A stretch of DNA of 64,000 nucleotides. Origin: Acidobacteriaceae bacterium. Its GTDB lineage: Bacteria > Acidobacteriota > Terriglobia > Terriglobales > Acidobacteriaceae. A model generated the notes under the pieces. It searched no databases, was not told where the DNA came from, and saw only the letters and a program-made list of their open reading frames with translations. Shown here piece after piece: positions 50,994 to 60,591 of the stretch. Each line of letters starts with the position of its first letter. The stretch's first letter is position 1. The position numbers and the translations under genes are program-made. The stretch spans positions 61,062-125,061 of the forward strand of contig PLSM01000128.1 in NCBI GenBank assembly GCA_003165075.1, written 5' to 3'.

Positions 50994-52277
50994 ATGCTTA
51001 AAGAAAAATACGCACGCTGGATGTATGAGTGGGAAACACGGCTGACTATGCGCGACGAAAATCGCGTGGTGCGGCCGCTGGAATGGGGCTTCGAGTGGAT
51101 CGAGCCTTTTCTTGAGACGCATGGCTTTGGCGCGGCGGTGCCGCGTCCGGAGGATGTGCGCGACGATGCGGCGGCTGAGGCGGCCATGGTGCGGATCAAC
51201 CAACTGCTGATCCGCCACAGCGACGTCTTCTTCGGCTATGAACGGCCAACGGACTTCCGCCTGGAAGAGCGGTATCCTCAGCTTTTCCCTACCAATGTGC
51301 GGCCGGAGACGCTGGAGCAGGACGCAGCGCTCAAGCAGCGGGCCGTCGAGGGCAAGTTGCCGCTGGCGCAGTATTTGCGCTTCACTTCGCCGGAGCGGAC
51401 GCCTTATCCCGATAACGACCTGGTGAATGCCCGCTGGTACCCGGCACCGGCACACAAAGACCCCTTGCGGCCCAAGCAGGCTATCGTGGTGTTGCCACAG
51501 TGGAACGCCGACGGGTTCAGTCACAACTCGCTGTGCACCATATTCAACAAGATGGGAATTTCGGCGTTGCGGCTCTCCATGCCCTACCACGACATTCGCC
51601 GCCCCGCAGAACTGGAGCGCTCGGACTACTCAGTGAGCGCCAATATCGGACGCACTATTGCGGCTTGCCGCCAGGCGGTGGTGGACATTCGCTGTTGCAT
51701 CGACTGGCTGGAAGAGCAGGGCTACGAGCACTTCGGTGTGCTGGGCACGAGCCTGGGTTCCTGCTACACCTTTCTCGCCAGCACCCACGATCCGCGCATC
51801 CGCGTGAATGCCTTCAACCATGCCTCAACGGCCTTTGGCGACGTGACCTGGGCCGGGCAAAGCACGCGCCACGTGAAGCAGGCTCTGGACGAGGCGGGCC
51901 TGACACAGGATCGTGTGCGGGAGTTGTGGGCGGCGGTGAGTCCGTGCAGTTATTACCCCAAATTCGCCGAGCGCGAAGCCGGCGGATCTGCGAAAAAGGT
52001 GCTGATGGTCTACGCCAATTACGACCTCACCTTTCCCAAGGAATATTCGCTGCAGGTGCTGGAGGCGTTTCGCCACTCTGGGGTCAACTTCGAGCCGCGT
52101 GTGCTGCCCTGCGGCCACTACACCACCGGCGAAACTCCCTACAAGTTCATCGACGGATGGTATCTGGGCTGGTTCGTCTACCGTGCATTCAAGGCATTGC
52201 GGGAAGAGAAGGCAGCCGGATTGAAAGCCGCCCCTGCACCCGCCGAAGCAGCCGAAGAGCAAGCGCTCTCGCGCTAG
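50994..52277 (+). CDS. Alpha/beta hydrolase-fold protein
   Basis: A 427-residue cytoplasmic protein. The first 150 residues are helical and variable. The alpha/beta hydrolase core starts at QAIVVLPQWNADGFSHNSLC and has the nucleophile elbow VLGTSLGSCYTFL (Ser in GTSLGS), a candidate acid in VYANYDLTF and the His in LPCGHYTTGETPY. It resembles the abhydrolase_18-type family of Acidobacteria. The substrate is unknown. The C-terminal Ala/Glu-rich tail is disordered. Its last bases overlap an opposite-strand M23 peptidase remnant. Confidence 0.85.
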   Translation: MLKEKYARWMYEWETRLTMRDENRVVRPLEWGFEWIEPFLETHGFGAAVPRPEDVRDDAAAEAAMVRINQLLIRHSDVFFGYERPTDFRLEERYPQLFPTNVRPETLEQDAALKQRAVEGKLPLAQYLRFTSPERTPYPDNDLVNARWYPAPAHKDPLRPKQAIVVLPQWNADGFSHNSLCTIFNKMGISALRLSMPYHDIRRPAELERSDYSVSANIGRTIAACRQAVVDIRCCIDWLEEQGYEHFGVLGTSLGSCYTFLASTHDPRIRVNAFNHASTAFGDVTWAGQSTRHVKQALDEAGLTQDRVRELWAAVSPCSYYPKFAEREAGGSAKKVLMVYANYDLTFPKEYSLQVLEAFRHSGVNFEPRVLPCGHYTTGETPYKFIDGWYLGWFVYRAFKALREEKAAGLKAAPAPAEAAEEQALSR

Positions 52278-52441
52278 CGGATCGCGCTCAGATTCAGCCG
52301 CAACAGCTTTGCGGGGTCCAGATAGGCGTCCTGCCAGCGGACGGCCCAGTGCAGATGTGGGCCGGTCACGCGGCCAGTAGCTCCGGCAGCTACGAGGAAC
52401 AGGACGGTGTTTCCAATGCGTCTTAGCATCAATTTGCTGAG
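52274..52441 (-). pseudogene. C-terminal remnant of an M23 metallopeptidase, in frame behind the ADOP stop
   Basis: The minus strand directly after the permease TAG codes, in the same frame, for about 55 residues that include GATGRVTGPHLHWAVRW, the unmistakable C-terminal motif of M23 (lysostaphin-type) endopeptidases with the metal-ligand/catalytic HLHW, then LDPAKLLRLNL and a stop at 52274. The rest of the peptidase (its HxxxD site and N-terminal part) is missing. There is no start codon with a leader. It is a truncated gene, probably cut when the ADOP gene was inserted. Read-through of the permease stop would fuse it to the permease. Confidence 0.75.
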
Positions 52442-55129
52442 CTATTCCTCTCGCAACGCCGCCATTGGATCGATGCGCGCCGCGCGAATTGCGGGAATCA
52501 GCGACGCTGCGCTGGCCACCGCTGTGAGCGCGGATACTGAGGCCAACATTACCCAGGGATCGCGCACCGATGTCCCGTAGAGAAAACTTGCCAGCGCTCG
52601 TGTGGCCAGCAGGGCAACAACCAGCCCCGCAACCGTGCCACCAGCGACCAGCCATGCATTCTCGCGAAACACCATGCCCACCACCGCTGTTCGCTGAGCG
52701 CCCAGTGCCATGCGGATGCCAATCTCGCTGGTGCGGCGAGCAGTGGCATAGGCCAAAGTGCCGTAGAGACCAATTGCCGTTACCAGCAATGCGCACAGGG
52801 CAAAGAAGATCGAGAGCATGGCCATCATACGTTCGGAGCTGATAGATGCGTCGATATCGCTGCTCATCGTCATGATCTCGGGGGCAGGAATCTCTGGCGC
52901 CATCTTTGCGGCAAGTGAACGAGCGGCAGCAGCGAAGCCGACAGGCGAGCCTTCGAGACGAACAACTGCCGTGTAGGACCCCTTCTGGTCTTCGCTTTGC
53001 ATAATCGGTAAATACGCTTCGGGGCGTGTGCCCTCCCGGATGGACGCATAGACAATGTCGCCCACAACAGCGACCACTTCGTACGAAGCTTTGTCCATGG
53101 TTACATGCTGCCCGAGCACACTTTGAGTGGGAAACAGTTGCGTTGCCGCGGTCTGACTCAGTACGATTTTTCGACCAACCACCGGGGTATCACTCCACTC
53201 GAAGTCGCGCCCGGTTAGCACCGGAATGCGCATCGTTTGGAAGTACGCAGGGGCAGTCCTGTTCAAGTCTACTTCGCGATCGCCGCCGAGGGAAGTGTGC
53301 AGATGGCCCGTCATCCAACTTCCGCTCATTGGCGTGACACCCACAAAACTTACACCCTTAACACCGGGCAAACGTCTGAGAGAATCGCCGTACGCTTGGT
53401 ACCACCGGATAAGTGGCTCGCCGACCAACGATTGCTTGCTCATGTTCAGATCGAGGTTGACCACGCCCTTGGGATCGAAACCCAGGCCGCTCTGATAGAG
53501 TCTCGTAAGACTTCTGGCCAGCAGACCGGCGCTCACCACGAGAATCAATGCAAGCGCCACTTCGAGACTCATAAGGATACGAGGCACAGTGCGCATCCGT
53601 TTGCGCACAGTGATTGCACGGGCGCCCAATTTGATCTGTTCGTTCAGGTTTGTCGATGTGCCCCGCAGCGCGGGGACCAATCCGATAGCGGCAATGACTA
53701 CGCATACGGTGAGAGCGACAAACGCAAACACGCGCAAGTCGAGCGATGTGACGAGCAGCCGGGCAGTTCGATTGTTGCCGAGAACGAAGGCAGCCAGCGA
53801 GCGGCTGACGACAGGCACGGTGATGAGTCCGGCCGCCGTTCCTAGTAAAGCGATCAGCAGACTCTCAACCATGAGTTGCTGGATGAGCCGTATGCGCGTG
53901 GCGCCCATGGCCAGACGGGTAGCCAATTCGCGTTCACGTGCAGCCGAGCGCGCCATGAGAAGGCTGGCGAGATTCAGGCATGCGAGTAGCAACATGGCGG
54001 CGCACAAAGAAAACACCGCAACGAGAGGCTTGACGAAAACCGAGCGCAGATAGGAGTAACCGTTCGATCCCGGTTCTGCGGCCAACTGAAAATGTCGGCT
54101 TCGCGCATCTCGAATCCACTTTGCATCCGGAATTGATTCATCGAGGATCGGGTTTGTGGCAGCATGGAGCGCGGCGTTGGCCTGCTCCAGCGAAACACCC
54201 GGATTCCGGCGGGCAATCACGCGTATCCAATGTGAAGACCCCCCCGCAATGCTGCTAAAAGGGGCGTCGACTACAGGCTCTGCCCACAGCGGCGCATAGA
54301 TTTCGGGACGGCGGGTCGGATCGGCTCCAAAGAAGTGCTTGGGAATGACGCCCACAACGGTAAATGGGGCATTGTCAATGTACAGTTGCCGTCCCACCAC
54401 ATCGGGCGCTCGATTGAACCATGTTTGCCAAAAACCCTCGCTAATGACAACCGCGAATCCCGTCGAACCTCCGCCGGGTTGGTCGTCCTGCGGTGTCAGG
54501 CAGCGGCCCAATAGCGGCGAAGTTTCCATTGCTTTAAAGAATTCCCCGCTCACCAACACCGCAGGTACCTCCACGTTGCCCGAACCGCTGTGTACCTCGA
54601 ATACATTGCTGCTGAACCCGGCGACGGATTGGAAAGCTTCGTGGCGTTTCTCCAACGCGCGAAACATCGGAGCACCGAAGCTGTAGTTGAAACCGGGGTC
54701 AAGAGACCCGTTCCATCGCAAGATGGCGAGTTCTTCGGCACGCGGCACCGGCAGCGGGCGAAGTAGCAGACCGTTAATCAATGAGAAGACCGCCGTGTTT
54801 GCACCCACGCCCAGAGCCAGTGTCAGGATTGCGGTGATTGCGAAGCCGGGCGAGCGGCGTAGTTGGCGAAATCCGAAACACAGATCGCGGCCTATCTGTT
54901 CTAGGAAAGGAAATCCACGCTGCACCCGGTATGTCTCTTTGATCTGGGTGAGCCCGCCAAACGCGCGCAGGGCTGCTGTTCGCGCCTCCTGTTCCTCCAT
55001 TCCGTGCGTGCGGTTCTCCTCGAAGGCGAGTTCGATGTGACCGCGCAACTCCTCGTCCAGGTCCCGATCCAACCTTTGCCGGCGGAAAAGGGGAGTGCAG
55101 CGGCTTAGCAGAATCCGCACCCATTCCAT
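52442..55129 (-). CDS. ADOP-type MacB/FtsX-like permease
   Basis: An 895-residue protein of the acidobacterial duplicated orphan permease group. After an N-terminal prefix helix domain (RQRLDRDLDEELRGHIELAF), which is typical of PadR-linked ADOP proteins, come two MacB_PCD periplasmic domains and two sets of FtsX membrane helices: ITAILTLALGVGANTAVFSL and FVALTVCVVIAAIGLVPALR in the first half, IFFALCALLVTAIGLYGTLA and the end ARIDPMAALREE in the second. The usual partner ATPase is absent. Role unknown; possibly export or envelope stress. ATG 55129 follows AGGAG. The PadR gene lies nine bases upstream. Confidence 0.92.
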   Translation of the reverse strand: MEWVRILLSRCTPLFRRQRLDRDLDEELRGHIELAFEENRTHGMEEQEARTAALRAFGGLTQIKETYRVQRGFPFLEQIGRDLCFGFRQLRRSPGFAITAILTLALGVGANTAVFSLINGLLLRPLPVPRAEELAILRWNGSLDPGFNYSFGAPMFRALEKRHEAFQSVAGFSSNVFEVHSGSGNVEVPAVLVSGEFFKAMETSPLLGRCLTPQDDQPGGGSTGFAVVISEGFWQTWFNRAPDVVGRQLYIDNAPFTVVGVIPKHFFGADPTRRPEIYAPLWAEPVVDAPFSSIAGGSSHWIRVIARRNPGVSLEQANAALHAATNPILDESIPDAKWIRDARSRHFQLAAEPGSNGYSYLRSVFVKPLVAVFSLCAAMLLLACLNLASLLMARSAARERELATRLAMGATRIRLIQQLMVESLLIALLGTAAGLITVPVVSRSLAAFVLGNNRTARLLVTSLDLRVFAFVALTVCVVIAAIGLVPALRGTSTNLNEQIKLGARAITVRKRMRTVPRILMSLEVALALILVVSAGLLARSLTRLYQSGLGFDPKGVVNLDLNMSKQSLVGEPLIRWYQAYGDSLRRLPGVKGVSFVGVTPMSGSWMTGHLHTSLGGDREVDLNRTAPAYFQTMRIPVLTGRDFEWSDTPVVGRKIVLSQTAATQLFPTQSVLGQHVTMDKASYEVVAVVGDIVYASIREGTRPEAYLPIMQSEDQKGSYTAVVRLEGSPVGFAAAARSLAAKMAPEIPAPEIMTMSSDIDASISSERMMAMLSIFFALCALLVTAIGLYGTLAYATARRTSEIGIRMALGAQRTAVVGMVFRENAWLVAGGTVAGLVVALLATRALASFLYGTSVRDPWVMLASVSALTAVASAASLIPAIRAARIDPMAALREE

Positions 55130-55138
55130 TTGCAACTC

Positions 55139-55477
55139 CTATTCTGAGGGCGTCAGAAAGCGCGCCATGGTCGCGGCGATGCGTTCCCAGTTCCGGGTTT
55201 CCGTTTCAAGCTGCTTGCGGCCCAACCGGCGCAAGGAATAGAACTTGGCGCGGCGATTCGTTTCCGACGTTCCCCACTCGGACTTGATCCATCCTCGCTG
55301 CTCCAGGCGCAGTAGGGCCGGGTAGATGGTCCCCTGATTCAACGCCAGCGTGTTACCGCTCACCTGCTCGATCCGCCGCGCAATGCCGTAGCCGTGCAGG
55401 GGGCCCATCGACTCCAGTGTCTTCAGCACCATCAGGTCCAAAGTGCCCTGCAGAACGTCGGATTTGTTTTCTCCCAT
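55139..55477 (-). CDS. PadR-family transcriptional regulator
   Basis: A 112-residue winged-helix protein: LQGTLDLMVLKTLESMGPLH, GYGIARRIEQVSG, LNQGTIYPALLRLEQRGWIK, then the wing SEWGTSETNRRAKFYSLRRL and a C-terminal helix for dimerisation. PadR proteins repress promoters in response to small molecules or stress. In Acidobacteria this type nearly always precedes an ADOP permease, as here, with a nine-base gap, so it probably controls its own operon. Confidence 0.95.
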   Translation of the reverse strand: MGENKSDVLQGTLDLMVLKTLESMGPLHGYGIARRIEQVSGNTLALNQGTIYPALLRLEQRGWIKSEWGTSETNRRAKFYSLRRLGRKQLETETRNWERIAATMARFLTPSE

Positions 55478-55608
55478 ACTTCACCTGTTGTCTTTCTACA
55501 CATAGGATGCGATGCTCATAGGCAGAATGTCAACAGGAAAATCTACGTGCTGCCATTCAACTGTGGAACGGCCTGTTATCTACGCCGTAAACCGGCTAGA
55601 ATTCTCTT
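55478..55608. promoter_or_regulatory. Divergent promoter region of padR-ADOP and glyA
   Basis: A 131-base region between two divergent starts. PadR repressors usually bind such a region near their own start; TGTAGAAAGACA and TGTCAACAGG-like half-sites are present near 55490 to 55540 but no perfect palindrome is visible. Confidence 0.35.
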
Positions 55609-56889
55609 ATGACCGATCGCATGTCTCTTTCCCTTGCCCAGGCTGATCCGGAAGTCGCCGCCGCTCTTGACCACGAAACCCTGCGCCAGCATGAGGGGCT
55701 GGAGATGATTGCCAGCGAAAACTTTGTTTCCGAGGCGGTGCTTGAGGCGGCCGGCTCCATCTTTACCAATAAATATGCTGAGGGCTACCCGGGCCGCCGC
55801 TACTACGGCGGATGCGAGTATACCGACGTGGTGGAGAACCTGGCCCGCGACCGCGCCAAACAGATCTTCGGCGCCGAGCACGCCAACGTGCAGCCGCACT
55901 CCGGCTCGCAGGCCAACGCGGCGGCCTACGCGGCGGTGTTGCAAGCCGGAGACACCATCCTGGGCCTGGACTTGGCCCACGGCGGCCACCTGACCCATGG
56001 GCACCGGCTCAGCTTCAGCGGCAAGCTCTATCGACCCACGTTTTACCATGTGCGGCGCGATACGGAGTTGATCGACTACGACGAACTGGAAGCCATTGCC
56101 GAGCGGGAAAAGCCCAAGGCGATCATTGGCGGGGCCAGCGCTTATCCGCGCCTGTGGGACTTTGAGCGCATGCGCCAGATTGCCGACAAGGTGGGTGCGG
56201 TATACATCTTCGACATGGCGCATATCGCCGGACTGGTGGCGGGCGGTGTACATCCCTCGCCCGTGCCCCATGCGCACATCACCACCACCACTACGCACAA
56301 AACGCTGCGCGGGCCGCGCGCGGGCCTGATTCTGTGCGGCAAGGAACTGGCCGCGGCAGTGGACAAGGCGGTCTTTCCCGGCCAGCAGGGCGGCCCGCTG
56401 GTGCACATTGTGGCGGCCAAGGCGGTGGCGCTGGGCGAGGCGTTGCGGCCGGAGTTCCGCGACTATGCGGCGCAAATTGTGGCCAATGCCAAGGCCCTGG
56501 CTGCGACTCTTCAGCAGGCGGGCTATCGCCTCGTTTCCGGCGGAACAGACAATCACCTGCTGCTGGTGGACGTCTTCGAGAAGGGGATTCTGGGTTCCGA
56601 GGCCGAGCTGGCGCTGGGCAAGGCCGGCATTACGGTGAACAAGAACGCCATCCCCTACGACACCAATCCGCCCCTCAAGCCCTCGGGCATCCGCATCGGA
56701 ACTCCGGCGCTGACCACGCGCGGAATGAAGGAGGCGGAGATGCGGGTGATTGGAGCCTGGATTGCGAAGGCTCTGGAGCAGCGCAACGACGAGGCCGTTC
56801 TGGAGCGCATTCGTGGCGAGGTGGCCGAGCTGGCCGGCCGATTCCCACTCTACGCATGGCGTCGTGCGCCGGCGGCGGTGGGTGCCTAA
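55609..56889 (+). CDS. glyA: Serine hydroxymethyltransferase GlyA
   Basis: A 426-residue PLP enzyme converting serine and tetrahydrofolate to glycine and methylene-THF. Conserved stretches: [93 protein letters not shown] and the Schiff-base Lys in [31 protein letters not shown] is the usual C-terminal motif. ATG 55609 gives the standard length. It is monocistronic. Confidence 0.97.
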   Translation: MTDRMSLSLAQADPEVAAALDHETLRQHEGLEMIASENFVSEAVLEAAGSIFTNKYAEGYPGRRYYGGCEYTDVVENLARDRAKQIFGAEHANVQPHSGSQANAAAYAAVLQAGDTILGLDLAHGGHLTHGHRLSFSGKLYRPTFYHVRRDTELIDYDELEAIAEREKPKAIIGGASAYPRLWDFERMRQIADKVGAVYIFDMAHIAGLVAGGVHPSPVPHAHITTTTTHKTLRGPRAGLILCGKELAAAVDKAVFPGQQGGPLVHIVAAKAVALGEALRPEFRDYAAQIVANAKALAATLQQAGYRLVSGGTDNHLLLVDVFEKGILGSEAELALGKAGITVNKNAIPYDTNPPLKPSGIRIGTPALTTRGMKEAEMRVIGAWIAKALEQRNDEAVLERIRGEVAELAGRFPLYAWRRAPAAVGA

Positions 56890-57035
56890 GTCGCGGATTC
56901 CGCAACAAAGTTTTTTAACTAACACAACTTGCGGGGAAGGGCGGGGTTGCATTTATTGTAGTTAGGATGACCTATTGGGTATAGAGGCGGCTCTTCTCCC
57001 TGGTTGCTGCCCCCGAAGGTATCCAGGAGGATAGT

Positions 57036-57560
57036 ATGCGTCTAGCGCAGCTCGCTTTGACAGGGTTGCTTGCCGTCTCTTTACCGGCATTTGCACAACA
57101 TAACGAAGGGAGCCATGCGGCGCCGCCACCCCCTGCGGCTCCTTCACGCGGGCCCAGTGAGTTTCACGGTACTCCCCACCCGGCCACGCCGCAGCGTAGC
57201 TACAGCGATAAGCAGGGCCATCCCAATGTCCCCCACGTGGACAAGGGCAATAAGTGGGTTGGCCACGACACCGGACGCAGCGATCCAAACTATCATCTGG
57301 ACCATCCTTGGGAGCACGGCCACTTTTCCGGTGGCTTTGGCCCTTCGCATAGGTGGCGCCTTGCCGGCGGCGGTCCCAGCCGCTTCTGGTTCAATAACTG
57401 GTACTGGAGCGTTGCGCCCTATGACGTAGGCTTCTGCGACGGCTGGCTATGGGACTCCGATCAGATCGTCATCTATGACGATCCGGACCACGACGGCTGG
57501 TACCTGGCTTACAATGCGCGCCTTGGCACTTATGTACACGTAATGTATCTGGGAGCCTAG
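57036..57560 (+). CDS. Exported Pro/His-rich protein of unknown function
   Basis: A 174-residue protein with a Sec signal ([18 protein letters not shown]) and AGGAGG-like leader. The mature N-terminal half is Pro/His/Gly-rich ([17 protein letters not shown] stretches). The C-terminal half has WNNW-type aromatic residues and two short motifs ([27 protein letters not shown]) seen in small periplasmic acidobacterial proteins. His and Asp clusters could bind metal. Function unknown. Confidence 0.75.
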   Translation: MRLAQLALTGLLAVSLPAFAQHNEGSHAAPPPPAAPSRGPSEFHGTPHPATPQRSYSDKQGHPNVPHVDKGNKWVGHDTGRSDPNYHLDHPWEHGHFSGGFGPSHRWRLAGGGPSRFWFNNWYWSVAPYDVGFCDGWLWDSDQIVIYDDPDHDGWYLAYNARLGTYVHVMYLGA

Positions 57561-57595
57561 GCAATCGGCGCAAGAACAACACGCCTTACAACATC

Positions 57596-57625
57596 AAGGG
57601 GATGGGCTGCGGCCTGTCCCCTTTT
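57596..57625 (+). terminator. Terminator-like hairpin after the His-rich protein
   Basis: AAGGGGA/TCCCCTT forms a seven-base stem with an inner GGC/GCC-containing loop and continues into TT, 35 bases after the stop at 57560. Confidence 0.6.
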
Positions 57626-57775
57626 GTATCTGTACGTGGTTTGCAGAGCACGCCTAAAATGTACAGACGCATACTTAAAAAGATAAGATAGCCAGTCCGT
57701 CCGGAGCAGCGACGCAGCCACATGGAATTGTAGTAGTGGCATCGCAAAATCATCTCAAGCTGAAAAGGATCTGGC

Positions 57776-59647
57776 ATGAAACTCACACTTGCTGGCCGTC
57801 TGGCGCGCGTTCCTGCGACAATTTCCCGCAACCTTGCCGTGGTTATTCTGCTTTGTTGGTGTAGTGCCGTTATTGCCGCTGGGGCCGAACCCGCGGCTGC
57901 ACCAATTGTGCTCACGGGCGCCGACCGGCGACCGGCTACATCGCTGGAAGGCGAGTGGGCCTCGATTGTCGATCCCTATTTCTCAGGGCTCTTCAGCTTT
58001 CACCACGAGGAGAAGAAGAACGGGTGGTTCCTTAACCAGAAGGCCAAACCCGGCGATCCATTTCCCATCGAATATGACTTTGCAAAAGCGCCCAAGTTGA
58101 AAGTACCCGGCGACTGGAACACACAGCGCGAATCTCTCCTTTTCTATGAGGGGCCTGTCTGGTACGAACGCGACTTTACTTATCAACCCAAAGAACGTAC
58201 CCGCACTTTTCTGCACGTGGGCGCTGCCAATTACCACTCATGGTTCTGGGTGAACGGGCAAAAGGTGTGCGAGCACGAAGGCGGTTACACCAGCTTCAAC
58301 TGCGACGTCACCTCAGCCGTTCACGCGGGCAGCAACTTCGTAGTGGCCGCAGTGGATAACACGCGCCACGAAGACAATGTTCCCACCCTGGAGACCGATT
58401 GGTGGAACTACGGAGGTCTCACCAGGGAGGTATCACTGATCGAGGTTCCAGAAACATTCATCGATCAATACGATTTGCACCTGCACGGTGGCCAGGACTC
58501 TGTGATAGAGGGGTGGGCGCATGTGATGGGCAGCGAGGCAGGCACAAAGGTTGAAGTAGAGATTCCGGAGTTAGGTGCAAAGGCATCTGCGGTCACGAAC
58601 GATGGCGGGCGTGCTGCGATTCACCTCACGGTGAAGGGATTGGAGCGCTGGTCGCCGCAGACTCCCAGGCTTTACAAAGTTGTGCTGCGCGCAGGGCAGG
58701 ACTCGATCGACGAACTTATGGGCTTCCGCACCATTGAGACGCGGGGAACAGAGATTCTACTCAACGGCAGTCCTGTCTTTCTGCGCGGCGTGGCCATCCA
58801 TGCCGAGGCGCCCTATCGCACTGGCCGCGCCTACTCTGATAAGGATGCGGAGACGCTGCTGGGCTGGGCGAAAGAGCTGGGATGTAACTATGTTCGCCTG
58901 GCGCATTATCCGCACGCTGAGACAATGCTGCGCGCGGCCGACCGCATGGGCATTCTTGTATGGTCCGAGAATCCGGTGTATTGGGCGCTTGAGTTCGACA
59001 ATCCCAAAGTGCTAGTCAAGGCTGAGCAGCAGTTAGACGAGGAGATCGGCACCTCGCGCAATCATCCATCCATCATTTTGTGGTCCATGGCCAACGAGAC
59101 GCCAAACACCGCGGCACGCACGCAATTCATTGAAACCCTGGCCAATCGCGCGCGGGCGCTGGACCCCACACGCCTGATTACCGCGGCCTTGCTGGTGCGC
59201 GCCGAAGGAAATACCAAGATCGTGGACGACCCGCTGGGCAACGCGCTGGATGTAATCGGCACTAATGAATATATCGGGTGGTATGAGGGTCACCCGGATA
59301 CAGCCGATGTTACTCAATGGCGCATTGCATACCAGAAGCCGATGATAATGAGCGAATTTGGCGGCGGGGCCAAGGCCGGCTTGCACGGCGAGGAGAGCGA
59401 GCGCTGGACTGAAGAGTATCAGGCCAATATCTATCGCCATCAACTACCCATGCTCAACCGCATTGCGCAGTTGAGGGGTATCAGCCCGTGGGTACTGATG
59501 GATTTTCGTTCGCCCAACAGGCCGCTGACCGGCATCCAGGATGAGTACAACCGCAAAGGACTCATTTCTGAACGGGGCCAGAAAAAGCAGGCATTCTATG
59601 TGCTGCAGAAGGCTTACAAAGACGGGACAATTGGAAAGGCCGATTAG
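57776..59647 (+). CDS. Exported GH2 glycoside hydrolase (beta-glucuronidase-like)
   Basis: A 623-residue protein with a signal peptide (NLAVVILLCWCSAVIAAG). The GH2 layout is clear: sugar-binding jelly roll (VPGDWNTQRESLLFYEGPVW, NYHSWFWVNGQKVCEHEGGY), Ig-like domain (GLTREVSLIEVPE), and a TIM barrel with FLRGVAIHAEAPYRTGRAYS, LGCNYVRLAHYPHAETMLRA, the acid/base Glu in ILWSMANETPN and nucleophile Glu in KPMIMSEFGGGAKAG. It resembles beta-glucuronidases and related exo-enzymes for uronic acids or galactosides. AAGGAT precedes ATG 57776. Confidence 0.9.
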   Translation: MKLTLAGRLARVPATISRNLAVVILLCWCSAVIAAGAEPAAAPIVLTGADRRPATSLEGEWASIVDPYFSGLFSFHHEEKKNGWFLNQKAKPGDPFPIEYDFAKAPKLKVPGDWNTQRESLLFYEGPVWYERDFTYQPKERTRTFLHVGAANYHSWFWVNGQKVCEHEGGYTSFNCDVTSAVHAGSNFVVAAVDNTRHEDNVPTLETDWWNYGGLTREVSLIEVPETFIDQYDLHLHGGQDSVIEGWAHVMGSEAGTKVEVEIPELGAKASAVTNDGGRAAIHLTVKGLERWSPQTPRLYKVVLRAGQDSIDELMGFRTIETRGTEILLNGSPVFLRGVAIHAEAPYRTGRAYSDKDAETLLGWAKELGCNYVRLAHYPHAETMLRAADRMGILVWSENPVYWALEFDNPKVLVKAEQQLDEEIGTSRNHPSIILWSMANETPNTAARTQFIETLANRARALDPTRLITAALLVRAEGNTKIVDDPLGNALDVIGTNEYIGWYEGHPDTADVTQWRIAYQKPMIMSEFGGGAKAGLHGEESERWTEEYQANIYRHQLPMLNRIAQLRGISPWVLMDFRSPNRPLTGIQDEYNRKGLISERGQKKQAFYVLQKAYKDGTIGKAD

Positions 59648-59712
59648 TCCGCGTACGCATGCACTGCGCTAAGTGGGACAACTAAGCCGCAGCGGTATGC
59701 AGGAGCGTCAAA

Positions 59713-59970
59713 GTGAGTTATCCTCAGGTTATGGTGATTGAATCAATTCTTGCCCAACTCGACACGGAAATTGCACGGCTGACTCAGGTTCGCTCCCTGC
59801 TCGCCAATTCCGGCAAAGTCGCTGTTAAAGTAACTGAGCGTAAAACCAAAGTGGCTCCGGTAAAGAAGCGGAAGAAGCGGGTGCTGAGCGCCGACGCGCG
59901 GAAGCGCATCGCCGACGCGCAGCGTAAGCGCTGGGCCGCGCAGAAAGCCAAGTCCAAGAAGGAAGCGTAA
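59713..59970 (+). CDS. Small basic protein with C-terminal Lys/Arg-rich tail
   Basis: An 85-residue protein starting at GTG 59713, after AGGAGCG. The N-terminal half is a short coiled coil (VIESILAQLDTEIARLTQVR). The C-terminal half is highly basic (KVAPVKKRKKRVLSADARKR, then IADAQRKRWAAQKAKSKKEA), with a motif S-x-x-(A/G)-R-K-x-I-x-x-A-Q-x-x-R-W that recurs in small proteins of Acidobacteria. It is probably a DNA- or RNA-binding protein, but no function is known. It follows the GH2 gene by 65 bases. Confidence 0.7.
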   Translation: MSYPQVMVIESILAQLDTEIARLTQVRSLLANSGKVAVKVTERKTKVAPVKKRKKRVLSADARKRIADAQRKRWAAQKAKSKKEA

Positions 59971-60591
59971 GGCGCGAGTTTTCCCTCAAAGCAATGAGGG
60001 CGATCTCTCGGATGTCCATCGTGCGAGGCATGAAACAAACCCGCGGAATGTACCGCGGAGCCGTATTTGCAGAACGGGTGACGACGACCAGTCAACGCCA
60101 CCCGGCTGCGCAAGATTCGTGTCGGTAGTCCAGATTGAATCGGGCTGAGACAACTTCAGTCAGCCAATCGTGAATTAAAGGTCAGTGTTGTAATTGCGTT
60201 CGAATAGATTAGCTTGAGTCGGGATTTCAAAGCCGTCAAGCCAGCCTCAAAACTCACTTCGGAATCAACCCTTCGCGCGTCAGCGCAGGGAAGGCGTTGC
60301 GTGCTGTAATGTCGCGGCAAGACTTATCCCTGCATATCTCGTCTAGTCTGCAATAAAGAGAACCTGCAGCAGCGGCGCCTGGGGGGGTATTAGGAGTAGT
60401 CTGTCTGAGTTGGGGGTGGCAGAATGGAAATGCCGGTGAGACACACCCAACTGCGTACCGAAAAGACATAGGCTTGGCATGACGGTCGTCACGGCGCGGC
60501 AGCGCGCGACGGCGTTCAATGGGATTCCGGTCAGGAAGATTAAAGAATTGGCGGTCATGAAGAGGCAGCCCTGTCGGCTGAGAAAGAAAGC
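59971..60591. promoter_or_regulatory. Upstream region of the rhamnulokinase operon
   Basis: About 620 bases without a credible plus-strand gene. A minus-strand frame at 60254 to 60469 ends with a protein-like stretch (ITARNAFPALTREGLIPK) but has no leader and is not called. A CCCTCA/TGAGGG hairpin lies at 59983 to 60000, and CCGCGG palindromes near 60041 to 60058. The promoter of the rhaB operon should lie near 60400 to 60590. Confidence 0.35.

Noticed and set aside
55576..56952. Long minus-strand open frame opposite glyA
   Set aside because: It mirrors the glyA coding sequence, which has all SHMT motifs; the antisense protein has no recognisable feature.
57232..57241. Third parS-like CCCACGTGGA word
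   Set aside because: Only the central CCACGTGG matches; the outer arms are missing and it lies inside a gene for a His-rich protein.
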